Shown: positions 22,301 to 33,245 of the stretch, piece by piece | Layout: every line of letters starts with the position of its first letter | How positions within the stretch are numbered: the first letter of the stretch is position 1 | NCBI GenBank assembly: GCA_963921825.1 | Contig: OY997589.1 | Coordinates: forward strand, 86,040,523-86,104,522 | Source: Erodium maritimum | Lineage: Eukaryota; Streptophyta; Magnoliopsida; Geraniales; Geraniaceae | Direction: 5' to 3' | DNA: 64,000 nucleotides | The notes under the pieces: generated by a model | Databases searched by the model: none | Told to the model about the DNA's origin: nothing | What the model saw: only the letters and a program-made list of their open reading frames with translations | Position numbers and translations under genes: made by a program

Positions 22301-25206
22301 GTCTTTTTATGGATCTTTGTATAAATTTGTTTCAAAATGGCGGTTTTACCCTTGGAAATTTAAAATTTGAAAATAATAACTAAAGAACAAAAAATCCAAA
22401 ATTTGCGTGCCCCTTAAATTTCTTACTCTTTGTACGGTTTAAAGAGGAAGAAAATTAAGGGATATGAAAATTTGGATTTTTTGTACTTTACTTATCTTTT
22501 AAATCTAAATTGTAAGGATTGAATTGTCATTTTTATACAAATTGCAATAAAAAAGACAAGTTTGGGGTATTTTTTGTAATTATCGAAGAAGAGGGTTACA
22601 AATTGCAAAAAGTGAATGCCTACAGGTACTTTTTGCAATTATTCCTATATTCTTCTTTTGTTCTATTCCAATACTTTATTTGTGCGTAAAAGCATATATG
22701 CACTAATTTATCAGATATATACATGATGTGCAGATGATAAAATCTGAAACTAAGGCATCGTTAACCAAATTCCTTCAACTATTGGTGGTTCATCATCCTT
22801 CTAAGAGGTGCCGGAAGGGAACTGCAGATATACTGGTGAATTTCAAGGAATTATTCTCATCGGATACGCTCGCTCACGACAAACAGGAAGATGGCGTTGA
22901 TGATAAGACAGGGTCACTAGAAAATCTCCAAATTTGCGGAAAACAAGTTCCTCGTGGATATTGGGTCAGTGTTTGAAATGTGATATGCATGTTATTGTTC
23001 ATGTTTTTTTGGTGTTTTATTTAGGCTTACATATATGTAGTAATTTAATTTCTTAAAATTGAATTAGAAACGAGGAAGAGGATCAAATACAAACACAATT
23101 AGATATAGGGGTAACTCCAAATACGCACCCTTGGATGACCCTTTTTAGCAGAAACACGCTCTCACCTTTTTCTTGTCACAAACGCACCTACCAAAACACC
23201 AACCTCCGTTAAATAGGACTGACGACGTCAATTTTTAGCAAAAACTAACCTTTACTTTCAGGGGGTGTTTTTGCAAAAGGTGACTTAGTTTTTGACATTA
23301 GATGAAAGGTGGCGGTTAGTTTTGCTAAAAACTGACGGCGTCAGTACTATATAACGGAAATCGTTGTTTTCTGCTAAAAAATGTGATAGTTGCGTTTTTG
23401 AAAAAAAAGGTGAGACAACACGTTTGTGCTAAAAAAAGGTGTGTATTTGGGGGTTTCCCTTACATATACACAAGATGAGAATAACACGTACACCATATAG
23501 TAATTACAAAAACTCAAATGATAACTACAAAATCGGTACACAAGATGATACTTATAATTCGAATTTGGAAATATTTGATTTGTAATTATCATATGATGTG
23601 CATGTAGTTATCACGTGTTCGTATTCTAAGTGATTTTGTATTTTGAGGAAAGTGTTTGTATTTGAACTTAACCCTTAGAAATGAATCTACTGGCAAGTAA
23701 TCCAATTACAAAAATTTATATGCCATGCTTGTTAGTAATCATAATTACAATCATAATCATACTACTAATCTTACCCATTGGATTATAATTTTAACTGTTA
23801 AGATGTTTTCGAACTTCAAGATTGGAACTTTCCAAACTCGTCTCATCCGTTCAAAACTATAATCCAATGGACACAGATAGTTATCAGTTTTCACTCTGAC
23901 TTTTGGTTTTAAATTGATTGCTACTCTGACATGGTGTTTTTTAATTTATCATTACGGTGTTACTTTGCAGGTGTTTTGCCATGGCAGCAAAAACGATACT
24001 AGGGGATTTAGGTATAACCGATATTTCCTCCATCTTAGTTTGGTCACAAGAACACGCTTCAATGGTATTTCTTTAACAAAATGTATTCTTTTGCAGCTGC
24101 GGATTATGGGTTCTTCTGCATTCACTCTCTGTGAGAATAGAGGATGGAGAGAGCCAAATTGCCTTCACAGCCATATGTGATTTTATCCGTAACTTCTTCA
24201 TATGTGAAGAATGTCGTCAACATTTCTCTAAGATGTGCTCAAGGTAAGTGCAAACTTGATAAGTACTCACTGAGCAAACTCGATGTGTGAAAGTGAAACC
24301 CATTTGCTGATAAAAAAAAGGGATAATTGCAAAAAAAAGTAACCCAAACTTTTCTTTTTGTTGTACTTTGTATAATTTTGTTTCAAAATGATGATTTTAG
24401 CCTTGCAATTTAGATTTTTAAAATAACTAGTAAAAAACAAAGAAATCCAAATTTTCAAAGGCCTTAAATTTTCACTCTTTGTACGACACAAAGAGGAATA
24501 AAATTAAGGGATATGAAAATATGGATTTTTTGTTTCTTAACATTTTAAAATCTAAATTGTAAGGGTTGAATCATCATTTATATACAAATTGTAACGAAAA
24601 GACCATTTCAAGGTACTTTTTTTTGCCATTACCAAAGAAGAGGGCTATGAGTTGGAAAAAATGAATATTTCAGTGTACTTTTTTTTGCAATCATCCCGGA
24701 AAAAAAATTGAAACCTATTTCCTCTGACCGAATCTTCTCCGATTTTCAGCGTTTCAACTCCTTTCGAGTCAACACGCGACCTCGCTCTCTGGTTATGGAG
24801 TGCACATAACCAAGTCAACAAGAGATTGATGAAGGAAGAAGAATCACTAGGGACCGGAGATCCCAAGTTCCCAAAGACCATTTGGCCTCCAAAGCAACTC
24901 TGTTCCTCGTGCTCCGGCATCAACGACGAGGATTGGAACCAAGAGGAGGTGTTCAAGTTCTTGACCGGTTACTATGGCACAACACTAGTCTCTCTGAACA
25001 AGGACAAAGCGATCGAGACCAGAGCAACAAGTAAGGCACTCGAAGACACGGCGTCAGCCTCCACGAATGCAGTCGTGGTTCCTCTCGGGGCAGCGCTGGC
25101 GATAGCGCTCGCGAGCTGTGCTTTCGGGGCGCTAGCTTGCTACTGGCGCTCGCAGCAGAAGAATCGGAAGTACTATCACCAACTACACTCTTTAAAGAAC
25201 ATATGA
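19358..25206 (+). CDS. QSOX: Quiescin-type sulfhydryl oxidase
   Basis: Ten exons join in frame: 19358-19587, 20694-20718, 20802-20894, 21275-21450, 21977-22043, 22127-22195, 22734-22964, 23971-24011, 24097-24243 and 24750-25206, giving 511 residues. The order is signal peptide (1 to about 27), thioredoxin domain with CPAC (78-81), helical spacer, then Erv/ALR FAD domain with CGLW (312-315), the redox pair CEEC (347-350) and distal CSSC (411-414), and finally a single membrane span (about 468-492) with a short basic tail. The family oxidises protein thiols to disulfides with O2, making H2O2, in the secretory pathway. I chose ATG 19358 because it begins the signal peptide; the in-frame ATG at 19256 would bury it. 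Six of nine introns contain a MITE. By memory it resembles Arabidopsis QSOX1 and QSOX2. Confidence 0.95.
20092..20413. repeat. Family C foldback MITE, copy 3 (QSOX intron 1)
   Basis: Begins GGGAAAACTACATCAATATACC and ends GGGTGTGTTAATGCAGTTACCCC. Inner inverted repeats centre on GATGGTTTTATCGGGAACAGACTGTCACC and its inverse. Confidence 0.8.
21005..21210. repeat. Family E foldback MITE, copy 2 (QSOX intron 3)
   Basis: Opens GGGATAATCTCAAAAACTTACTGTGAACTATGCGC and closes GCGCATAGTTCACCACGAGTTTTTGCATTTATCCC. It is about half the length of the ALIX intron 1 copy because the middle is missing. Confidence 0.85.
21467..21889. repeat. Family A foldback MITE, copy 6 (QSOX intron 4)
   Basis: A full-length element starting GGGATAATTGCAAAAAAGTAACC only 17 bases after the exon 4 donor and ending TTTTTTGCAATCATCCC. 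The centre is CTTTGTACGGTACAAAG, a perfect palindrome. Confidence 0.9.
22210..22645. repeat. Family A foldback MITE, copy 7 (QSOX intron 6)
   Basis: A full-length element beginning GGGATAGTTGCAAAAAAATACCC 15 bases after the exon 6 donor and ending GGTACTTTTTGCAATTATTCC. It is less than 330 bp from copy 6. Confidence 0.9.
23108..23463. repeat. Family C-related foldback MITE (QSOX intron 7)
   Basis: Starts GGGGTAACTCCAAATACGCACCC and ends GGTGTGTATTTGGGGGTTTCCC. The interior (ACGCACCTACCAAAACACCAACCTCCGTT) differs from the other C copies, so it may be a separate subfamily. Confidence 0.75.
24320..24697. repeat. Family A foldback MITE, copy 8 (QSOX intron 9)
   Basis: Begins GGGATAATTGCAAAAAAAAGTAACCC and ends TTTTTTTGCAATCATCCC. 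The left arm lacks the usual GAGGTATTCAC to TAATAATTGC block. The right end is about 50 bases from the exon 10 acceptor. Confidence 0.88.
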
Positions 25207-25253
25207 AACTTCTTTTAAACAGGTTTAGATTAGTAGAAACAAATTGGAGCTTT

Positions 25254-25373
25254 GAGGTGCATCTCACCACTGTAGCACTTGGCTTAACAGTTTGGCTAAT
25301 ACAGGAGTAGATTTAATTTCTCCTTAAGCCAAGCTGTTAAGCCAAGTGCTTGACTTCACTGCTGGGGATGCTC
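25254..25373. mobile_element. Short hairpin MITE in the QSOX 3' UTR region
   Basis: A 120-bp element about 50 bases after the QSOX stop. Arms 25274-25297 and 25327-25350 are inverse with one mismatch in 24 bases (AGCACTTGGCTTAACAG and its complement), around a loop of about 29 bases. The outer ends GAGGTGCATC and the inverse of GGGATGCTC resemble the PIF/Harbinger termini. It could fold into a stable hairpin if transcribed. Confidence 0.7.
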
Positions 25374-26821
25374 TTAACGGGTTTCTCATTTTTTTCCCGT
25401 TCTGCGACGTTTCAGGCTACGAAGGAGCTGGAACTGAGATTTGGATACACGACCCATTGTGAGGTGCGCGATCAGGGTGAGACGATTTTGTAGCGGTTGG
25501 ATTGGCCTGCTTACAGGTCTCTTCTGTACCCTTTTCATAGATCATACTTGTTGAAACATTTGTATCAGACTGTATAGATCTTGAGATTGGAATTTGGATG
25601 TGAAATTAAAGTAAAAAGTTTCTATGCCTTATTTGATTTCACTTTTGATCAAGCTATTGTCAGTATTGTGTGTTAAGGATATGTCAATATCAGGTTAAGG
25701 TTGTTCTTGTAAGGTTACAGTGTGTTTACATGTATTGCCCACAAATACAATGAACTCTTAGTAAAGTTTCCATAGATATGTGCTTACCTTCATGAATTTT
25801 TACAATATAGATGGAAACTAATAAAAAATATTTTTTTACGAAATAGACGGAAACTAATAAAATTTTCGATTTTTTTTTCATCCATTGATTCAAAATTTTA
25901 AACAGGAAAAACATTAATGCATACTCACCCCCTAAAGTTGAGAGATAATCAACAACACGGGCACCTTTCATAATAATTAAAAAAACACCCGGATTTATAC
26001 AAAAAAAAATGATGTTTTATCAGAAATATATTGCCCCCCTTCTTATTAATTATTGATTTTTTTGTTGGGATAAAATGACCCAAATTTGGTAGCGTGTATA
26101 TTAGGTCAAAAGTTTTAAATTTCCCCAAACTACTCACTCACATCCTTTAATCTTATGATTTTGGCGAAGATTTCGACAATGGAATAAAATTGAAATTGGA
26201 AGTATAAAGCAGACAACGAGTAGTTTCGAGACATTCTGAAATCAATAAGCCATGCGGGGGAGAGGAACAAATTATCATGTCCGTGGAGACCAGACTTTAT
26301 GAATTCATGTTTGTGTAGAAACTAAGAGCATCCATAATGAAACGCGGGTGTTCCCCGACTTTTGTCTCTGATATCAGAGGTCAGCCTCCGCTCACTATTG
26401 GCCGCTTGCTTCCGATATCAAAGTAAAATCGAGGCCCCAAGCCTTCGATATTTGAGGTCTGGCGCTAGAGGCTGGGCTCTCTTCCAATCACGCCCTGTTC
26501 ACATGTCCTTACGCCCTGTTCACATGTCCTTTGTTTTCAGAAAAATGACAAAAAATGTTATCGAGCCCTACACACTAACCCGAATTTAAATATAAATCCT
26601 TGCCCGCTTTTTAAATATCATATATTTATTTAATTTTATCATATTTATGTTTTATAAAGTTATATATAAAATTTCAAATATCAAATTTTACAATCCCAAC
26701 CTCCTCTCTAGCTCCAGTGTATTGTTGTTATTTTTACTAAGTTAGCGTGTATCCCTTCAGGAACATCCGATAAAAATGGAACGGTACTAAGTTATCGTGT
26801 TTGTGAGCAATATGCATAAAG
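25374..26821. other. Intergenic DNA with repeat fragments
   Basis: Mostly AT-rich. About 25904-26040 resembles a decayed family C element (ACTCACCCCCTAAAGTTGAGAG...ACAACACGGGCACC). At 26326 a TAA-preceded GAGCATCCATAATG looks like the left end of a PIF/Harbinger element, but I find no right end. A 21-bp tandem duplication (ACGCCCTGTTCACATGTCCTT, trailing base varying) lies at about 26489-26530. No gene is seen. Confidence 0.5.
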
Positions 26822-27723
26822 TTTTTTTTTTGGGATAATCGATTTTTTATTAGCTAGGAATCCAGCTGGAATCCTGCAACGAAAGTCTAAAAGCAAAGCA
26901 ATAGACAAGGTATATATCAGGAAAAACAAAAAAGTCAACATTACAGGACCCCCGCAAGAATTCTGCGCCTTCTTCGTCTTCGAATACAGGAACTACTGAC
27001 CATTGCTCGAAGGAAGCTTCTGGAACTAAATCACCTGCCATCTACAGTAAGCTTGAGCCAAACGGACCTTCCCACGGATGACCACCAAACGTGCACCAAA
27101 CCCCACACTTTCCAAGGAAAACACAATGTAGTAACAGGTGCTCAAAATCCTCAAAACAAGATCACATAAAATGAACGACGATTCCCAACCACTCAAGAAG
27201 CCACAGCTACGAAGAATAAAGGGCTGAATTTCTTCTCTTTTTGTTTCCATAGCACTTGATTAAAATGGCAAAGAAGTTGGGAGAGAATCCCCCACTTCTA
27301 AACCTTCACTAGACCCATGGTCGTCCGAGTCTTCCTGAAAATCTTGATCAACAGAATCCCTCAGCTAAAAATCGAGAGCTTCGATTTGATCAGCCGCTTC
27401 TGGATGTCCAGATAAGAGTTTCTGGCTGGCCTTGATCAATTTCCACTTTCTCTCGCGGTCAGCATTCTCTTTGTCAATAGGAACCCGACAAGCCGCATAT
27501 GACCGGTATACCGAAGAAGGCCTGATCGGCTGAAGAAGGTCAAGAGCTGAAACCCTTGCCCGAGCGCCTTGAGGCCCACGCAACAATGGGTTTGGGCTCG
27601 AGCTAGCAGAGTCAGGAACTGCGCTAATCGGAGACGAAAAATTCAACATCCCTTTGCCTTTCGTGTTAACCATCTGGCTCAGTGAGGTAAGAACAAGTGG
27701 AGATCTAGACGAGCCCGGGCTTT
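26822..27723 (-). mobile_element. LINE-like retroposon with 15-bp target site duplication
   Basis: A 902-bp insertion flanked by a perfect 15-bp repeat GCAATATGCATAAAG (26807-26821 and 27724-27738). Right after the left repeat is a run of T, the polyA tail of a minus-strand insertion. This is diagnostic of target-primed reverse transcription. On the minus strand there is an open frame at 27365-27727 (120 codons, start inside the flank) rich in Ser/Pro, then two shorter frames. I recognise no domain, so it may be a 5'-truncated LINE or a retroposed transcript. Confidence 0.85.
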
Positions 27724-27889
27724 GCAATATGCATAAAGACAGTTATGTACAATTAACCATTTCTTTCCGTATACTATATATATATATATGTAAGTATATG
27801 TACATGTACTGTGTTTTTACATGAAAGGCACAACGAAAGAATTGTGCAACTCATAAATTCATGTATCAACTACATGGAGCCATTTCAGT

Positions 27890-30311
27890 TTAATGAGGTA
27901 CTTGATGCAACATTGGATCCTCAGCTTCTTCTTCGTCCGATGAACTATACGACGACTGAGAAAGCCCCTAAACAATCAACCACAACCGAAACATTAATCA
28001 ACGTTTTATTCACTAAGATCGATCATGACTTGTAGAACAAGTAACTAACCTGCAAGTGTCGATGGCGCTGCACAGCTGTGACCACTCTCACCATAACATA
28101 AACGGGAAGAACAATGCCAGCAATCCGTAGAAACAACACCTGTTCGAGGAATTGCAAGGGAATAAAAATATGGCTACGGAAAATACTGAAACATCAGGGT
28201 GATTTATCATACCATGAACAGCGGGAACGAGTACTCTTTGTTTTCGCTGATGATTAGGGGAAGAGTGTGCCGTAGAATTAGAAAGACCATGAACTGCACC
28301 CAGAAACAACATCAAGATTCACAAATCAGAACCATGTTTTTTATTTGAATTCCCCACAAACACATAACCTTGTAATGAATTGTCAGAACACATTACTACC
28401 CTTTGAATTTTGATGTGTAACTATGACACAAAATAGACAGGAATCATCAAACTTTCGAGTTTTTTTTGTCATCTGATGACCTTCAAAATTATAATATCCC
28501 CAAAGCTACTCATTCGCGTCATTTAATCTTTCGGAAATCCTCCATAGAATCAAATTGAAATCAGAAGATTATAAGATCAGAATGAGTAAAAGAATAATTT
28601 TTTTGTCTAATTTGCACCACAGTGACACGTGAAAATTCACAAGAGTAGTCACATGTGTGAAAAAAAAAATATACGGGGTCACGAGGCTGTGGAAATTTAC
28701 TATGGGGTCATGTGTTCGTTCGTGGGCAATTCATAAAGGTAGTTGTCTGCAGTTAACCCAAAAAGAAACCGAGAGGCTTACAATTATAGCGACTGCACGG
28801 CAACATATCAATCTTCTAGTAATGGAAGCTGAATAATCGCTCGGGTTCAGAGAGTTTCGATCCCTCGAAACCATAGTGATGAAATGAGGACTATTCAAGT
28901 TCCTGGTGGTGATCTCCCAATTCCCTCTGATTCAGACACCATTACACGAATTTGTAACAAATAAAAACATTTGGAGCGAAGAAAATATCCAAATAACACG
29001 AAAATAATTCGAAAATTACCTGAAGTTCATTGGAATGCGTCCAATTTGAAACAATGGAGGCGGCGCGGTGTAACCAGGCTTGAATGGCTAAAAAAAGAAG
29101 CAAGTTAAAGTTTGATAAAATTCATAATCACCGAAGGTGTGTTAATTAAGTTTCTGGAAAATTCATAATCACCTGGTGACATATCTCACACATAGTGTCA
29201 CCTTTCTCGTTACACCATCGTTGTACACATCTCCTATGAGCATACTGCAATTATCAAGAACCACACGTATATCATCCTAAAGCAATAATATTGTGAAGTT
29301 CCAAACTTTCTGAGAAAACTAGGAGAATCTTACCGGGATAATTGCAAAAAAATACCTCGAGGTAATTTGGTTTTTTGGGTTAATTGTCAAAGACTACCCT
29401 AAAGTATTGTCCACAAATAAAAAAATACCTTAAAGTTTGGTCCACGCTTTTAAGCTACACTAAAGTTTTATCCACCAACTTCCGTTAGAAAAACATAACA
29501 GGGAGAACTGTGATGGATGTTCAAAATGAATGGTTCGCGGATTCAATAGATTTGTGGGCAATTCATAATGCATTCTATAGTTGTGTGGGCAATACTTTAG
29601 GGTATTTTTTGACAATTAACCTGTTACGTTTTTCTAGCGTTTTTCTAACGGAAGTAGGTGGACAAAACTTTAGGTATTTTTTCGTTTGTGGACAATACTT
29701 TAGGGTAGTTTTACCGTAGTTTCTCTTTTTTTTGTAACTTGTAACCATCTTTTTTTTATGATTACAAATAAATACCCTGAACTTTTCTCAATTTGTATAA
29801 AAATGATGATTGTACCCTTACAATTTTAATTTCAAACAAAAAAATCCAAATTTTCGTATCTTTTACTTAATTTCTTTCTCTTTGTACGGTACAAAGAGAA
29901 AGGGGATATGAAAATTTGAATTCAGGACATTTTTTTGCAATTATCGAAGGAAAAGACTACAATCACAAAAAAGTGAATACCTAAGGTAGTTTTTTGCAAT
30001 CATTTAAATCTTATGCAACATCAACCCAACAATACTTAGCAATTCATGGATTATGCAGAGGCTAAACTGACCTTCAAGCTACCGCAGCAAGAGCAAGGAG
30101 TCTCCATACTCGAATCGAAGCCCTCATCCTGGCATATCCTGCACTCAACCAATTTACCAGGACATGCCATGTCCGAGAAATCAACCTTATACTCAACCTT
30201 CACATCATCATCGATCATCGACGGCGTGACCCTGTTCCTGCTCTCGATAGCAGCCTCTAATGTAGATTCTGTCAGCAACCGATCCACCAGCAACACAAAG
30301 TGATCCCCCAT
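27890..30311 (-). CDS. RING-CH (MARCH-like) membrane E3 ubiquitin ligase
   Basis: Seven exons on the minus strand join in frame: 30311-30072, 29244-29173, 29087-29020, 28926-28782, 28293-28213, 28139-28050 and 27955-27890, giving 253 residues. The RINGv zinc ligands are C57, C60, C73, C75, H83, C86, C99 and C102, spaced C-x2-C-x12-C-x-C-x7-H-x2-C-x12-C-x2-C, the C4HC3 RING-CH pattern. It is followed by [12 protein letters not shown] and GNWEI, typical of the plant subfamily. Two hydrophobic spans (about 163-188 and 197-222) anchor the protein, and the C-terminal tail is acidic ([11 protein letters not shown]). Such ligases ubiquitinate membrane proteins; the substrate is unknown. Sequence up to about 31060 is probably leader and a 5' UTR intron. 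By memory it is like Arabidopsis At2g01275, next to QSOX2 there. Confidence 0.92.
28655..28761. repeat. Family D MITE fragment (RING-CH intron 4)
   Basis: Only the right part is clear: GTGGGCAATTCATAAAGGTAGTTGTCTGCAGTTAACCC. It resembles the 3' half of the element at 3761-4020. Confidence 0.5.
29335..30004. repeat. Family A foldback MITE, copy 9, with a family D element nested inside (RING-CH intron 1)
   Basis: The outer element starts GGGATAATTGCAAAAAAATACC at 29335 and resumes after the inner one with TTTGTAACTTGTAACCATC and TGTACGGTACAAAGAG. It ends near 30004 in TTTTTTGCAATCATT. Confidence 0.85.
29377..29727. repeat. Family D foldback MITE, copy 2, nested
   Basis: Begins GGGTTAATTGTCAAAGACTACCC and ends in GGACAATACTTTAGGGTAGTTTTACC. 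It carries a second partial inverse of its left arm after ACAATTAACCTGTTACG near 29620, so it looks like one and a half copies. Edges are approximate. Confidence 0.75.
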
Positions 30312-31240
30312 AACTCAAGATTTCAGACAACAATCACACAACCACTGTCACCTCGAACAAACCTTAACTCCTCGAAACAATAGTACTTCTCCGAGCCCCT
30401 GTGTCCTGAAAACAATCATGGATAAGAACTCAATAACATCTCAATCAAAGGTAAGAGCTAGAGGACCAAGGACAAAGCAAAAAAAAAAAAGTGAAAGCTA
30501 AGGTTGGAGAAGAAGGGATTGCTTCATAGCCATGGATTGGGAAGGAAAAGTTAGGATTGAATCAAAGTAGACGATGAAATTAAAAGCTTACCCACCAAAA
30601 ATAAGCCAAAAGGACTTGAAAAAGGGATAAAAAAACACAAAAAAGATGGTATTTTTATCAAACCCAGAAGCATAAAGGCTCGACCTTTATGACATGGTAT
30701 GAAGAAACAGGCTATGGAACAGGAACCTTAATGAAATCGAATTGAAACCCAGAGACCCAAAAGAGAAAGTCACATCAAAAGCACAAAATCAAAGGAAAAG
30801 AAAGGTACCCAGATGAGAAAGAGTGGAAATAGAGCAAAACCAGATGCTAGAACAGAGAGAGAGAGCTTGTAATTGTATACATACATACATACATACATAT
30901 ATATAGATAGATAGATATGTGTATATATATGGATATGTGCGTGCCCTAATAAAATGAAATCAGAACCCAATCCAATACACAAGAGGTGTAGAAAACATGA
31001 AAAGGAAAGGGATTTGAGAGAGAAGATAAAGCTTACAAAGAAGGGGATCTTATATCTTGAAGCCAAGACAAGCTTTTTATGTTTCTCTGAGGATCAAAAC
31101 AACCTTAAAAGTCCATGAAGATCTCTGTTTTGTAATGAAGCAAGAGATGGAGTGTCTTCATGTGGCAGAGGAAGTGCTCTTCCTAATCAAACAATTTCCT
31201 TTATCCACAATTAACAACAAAAACCAGACACAAATACGCT
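30312..31240 (-). other. Leader region of the RING-CH gene, with microsatellite
   Basis: No coding exon is seen. GC-poor sequence with a (CATA)n/(TAGA)n microsatellite at about 30878-30930 is consistent with a 5' UTR intron and promoter. The transcript start is not determined. Confidence 0.45.
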
Positions 31241-32085
31241 AAAGAAGATGTTCTTTTTTCTTCTTCTTCTTTTCTTTTCTTTTCTCTTCGATTTCCTTTT
31301 GTTTTCATGTGTGTGTTTTGAGCTTACTATTTATGTATGTACCAATAGAAATTCGACAATGGAGGTTCCAACGGCAAACCCACAACTGCCACGATTCCAC
31401 GGTTTCAACACGTGGCGGGCTTTTGCTGCCCTCACGATTGCACGTGCGGTTTTACACTATTTGCTTACTATTTTTGTTTTTTTCTGGGAAATAATAAATA
31501 TTAATAGCACGTTGGTGACTCTACACCGAAACAGAAAACAATGTAATAAACATGGACATTCGATTATTCAATCAAATATTGTTGATTTTTGTAACTTTAT
31601 TAAAATATCGATTACTAACTCCTCGAATTAACCAAAACAAATTGTTTCGATTTGATTATTAATCAAAATAATCGATTTTAGTTTCATAACTAAACACAAT
31701 ATAATATTATAATTTATTCAAATTGTTTCAATAAATGTTAGTCCATTCGTCGTCTCAAGTTAATAAGATAAAATATTTCAACAATATATAGTATGTATAA
31801 ATAAGTTCAAACTAATATAACGATTTTTGGTTCATTTATAAAATTTGATTATCAAGTTATAGCAATCGGAATCAAATCTAATTTTTAAAATTAATCAAAA
31901 TAACTGAATCATTTTTTTTCCGATTTGAGTTCAATTATTATTTCAATTATAATTGAATTTTGTCCGCCCCTAAACACAATACAGTACACATAAATAGTAA
32001 AACAAATACATTTATTCCAAACTCAAGACCTTATATATGAAAAGTTGAGTCCCTCTGTTTTTGTTTTGTTTGTGAAATTACTTTC
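31241..32085. other. Intergenic DNA
   Basis: A pyrimidine-rich microsatellite (TTCTTTTTTCTTCTTCTTCTT, then CTTTT repeats) lies at about 31250-31290. The rest is AT-rich, with short phrases like AATCAAAATAATCGATTTTAG repeated loosely at 31650-31950, probably a decayed repeat. No gene is seen. Confidence 0.45.
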
Positions 32086-33245
32086 TTTTTATCAGCAAAT
32101 TCTTTTTTTATAAAAATATCAAGTTTTTAGAAGAAAACAAGATCAAGGGGAGGCCCCTCAACTTACAATCCAGAGTATGCCTAAGAGATATCTCGAACCA
32201 GAACAACAAAACCATAAACTAGGAGCAACAAAGGTCTATAAAGCTAAATTTTTCTAACATGAAGCGAATTGTACCAAAGGTCTAAAAAACAGATAAACAG
32301 ACGAATAAAAACAACTAAAGTTACAACACAAGAGCACCGGCAACATGCACGGCCTCAGAACCACCCAACAAGGGGAACAAACACCCAAAACTTAAGGTTT
32401 AATAACCAAATTTCCCCAACATGAAGCACAAAGTGGGGAGGAAAAACCCCCAACCACAACCCCAACCAACCTCCCACACAACCTTCGGCGAGGAAGAAAA
32501 TACCCACAAGCCACCCCCTACCAATTTCAGATCTAAAATGGAAATCCAAGCAATCGGCGCTTTCAACCCTCACAAGGAGAGGAAGATAAAGAACCGACTG
32601 GTCGTAGGCCAACATCTATGAACGCGACGGGGCCCTAGTCCCAAAAAGGATGAGGAGTGAAGCATGGTCGGAGCAAGGGAGGGGAAAAGGAAAACCAACA
32701 GATCGAAAAAGAGAGAGGGGGAAGCTCACCTCGAAGAAACAACGACCCAAGCTCACAGGCAAAGAAGGCAACGACCTGAACAAATTTGTGCGGTCAACGC
32801 CGGCGACGAACCCCGAATCTACGCTCTGCACCACCGCGAGCGGCTAGACTTCGGTAAAACACCCGAGAACGAGGAGGATCCAGTGACGAAACAGCGACAC
32901 CTGAAGGAGAGGCGAGCCAACGGAGCCGGGAAGGGAAAGATCCGATGACACCAAGGCTGTAAGAGGAGGCAGGAAGGAGGGCTTAACCCAAAAGTTCGGC
33001 TCCCCATCCCCGAGAAGACAGTGAAAGGCCAAATCTGAAGTCGGAATGGCCAGAATTTGAGGAGCGGAACCCAAAGTCGAGCGGGAGAAGCAAAGCAACG
33101 GTGGAGAAAAGGATAGAAGAAGAGAGGAAGAGGGAAGAAAAACAGTAAAACAAACGCGAGCATGCGGTGACAAACGGTGACCGAAGACTCCGAAGCCACC
33201 GTCGACGGCGGCGGCAGAGAAAATGAGAGTTTAGTGTAGAGAGTA
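32086..33245 (-). mobile_element. PolyA retroposon, family R1, copy b
   Basis: Read on the minus strand it begins near 33245 with ACTAAACTCTCATTTTCTCTGCCGCCGCCG and ends in GAATTTGCTGATAAAAAG. It contains TGTGCTTCATGTTGGGGAAATTTGG and TCGCTTCATGTTAG. Open frames on both strands (for example 32819-33256) are low-complexity and resemble no known protein. Target duplications were not found. Confidence 0.65.

Noticed and set aside
26326..26480. Complete PIF/Harbinger element starting GAGCATCCATAATG
   Set aside because: No matching right end or second TAA could be found, so only a fragment can be claimed.
29510..29719. Small gene of 69 codons
   Set aside because: It lies wholly inside a family D MITE nested in another MITE.
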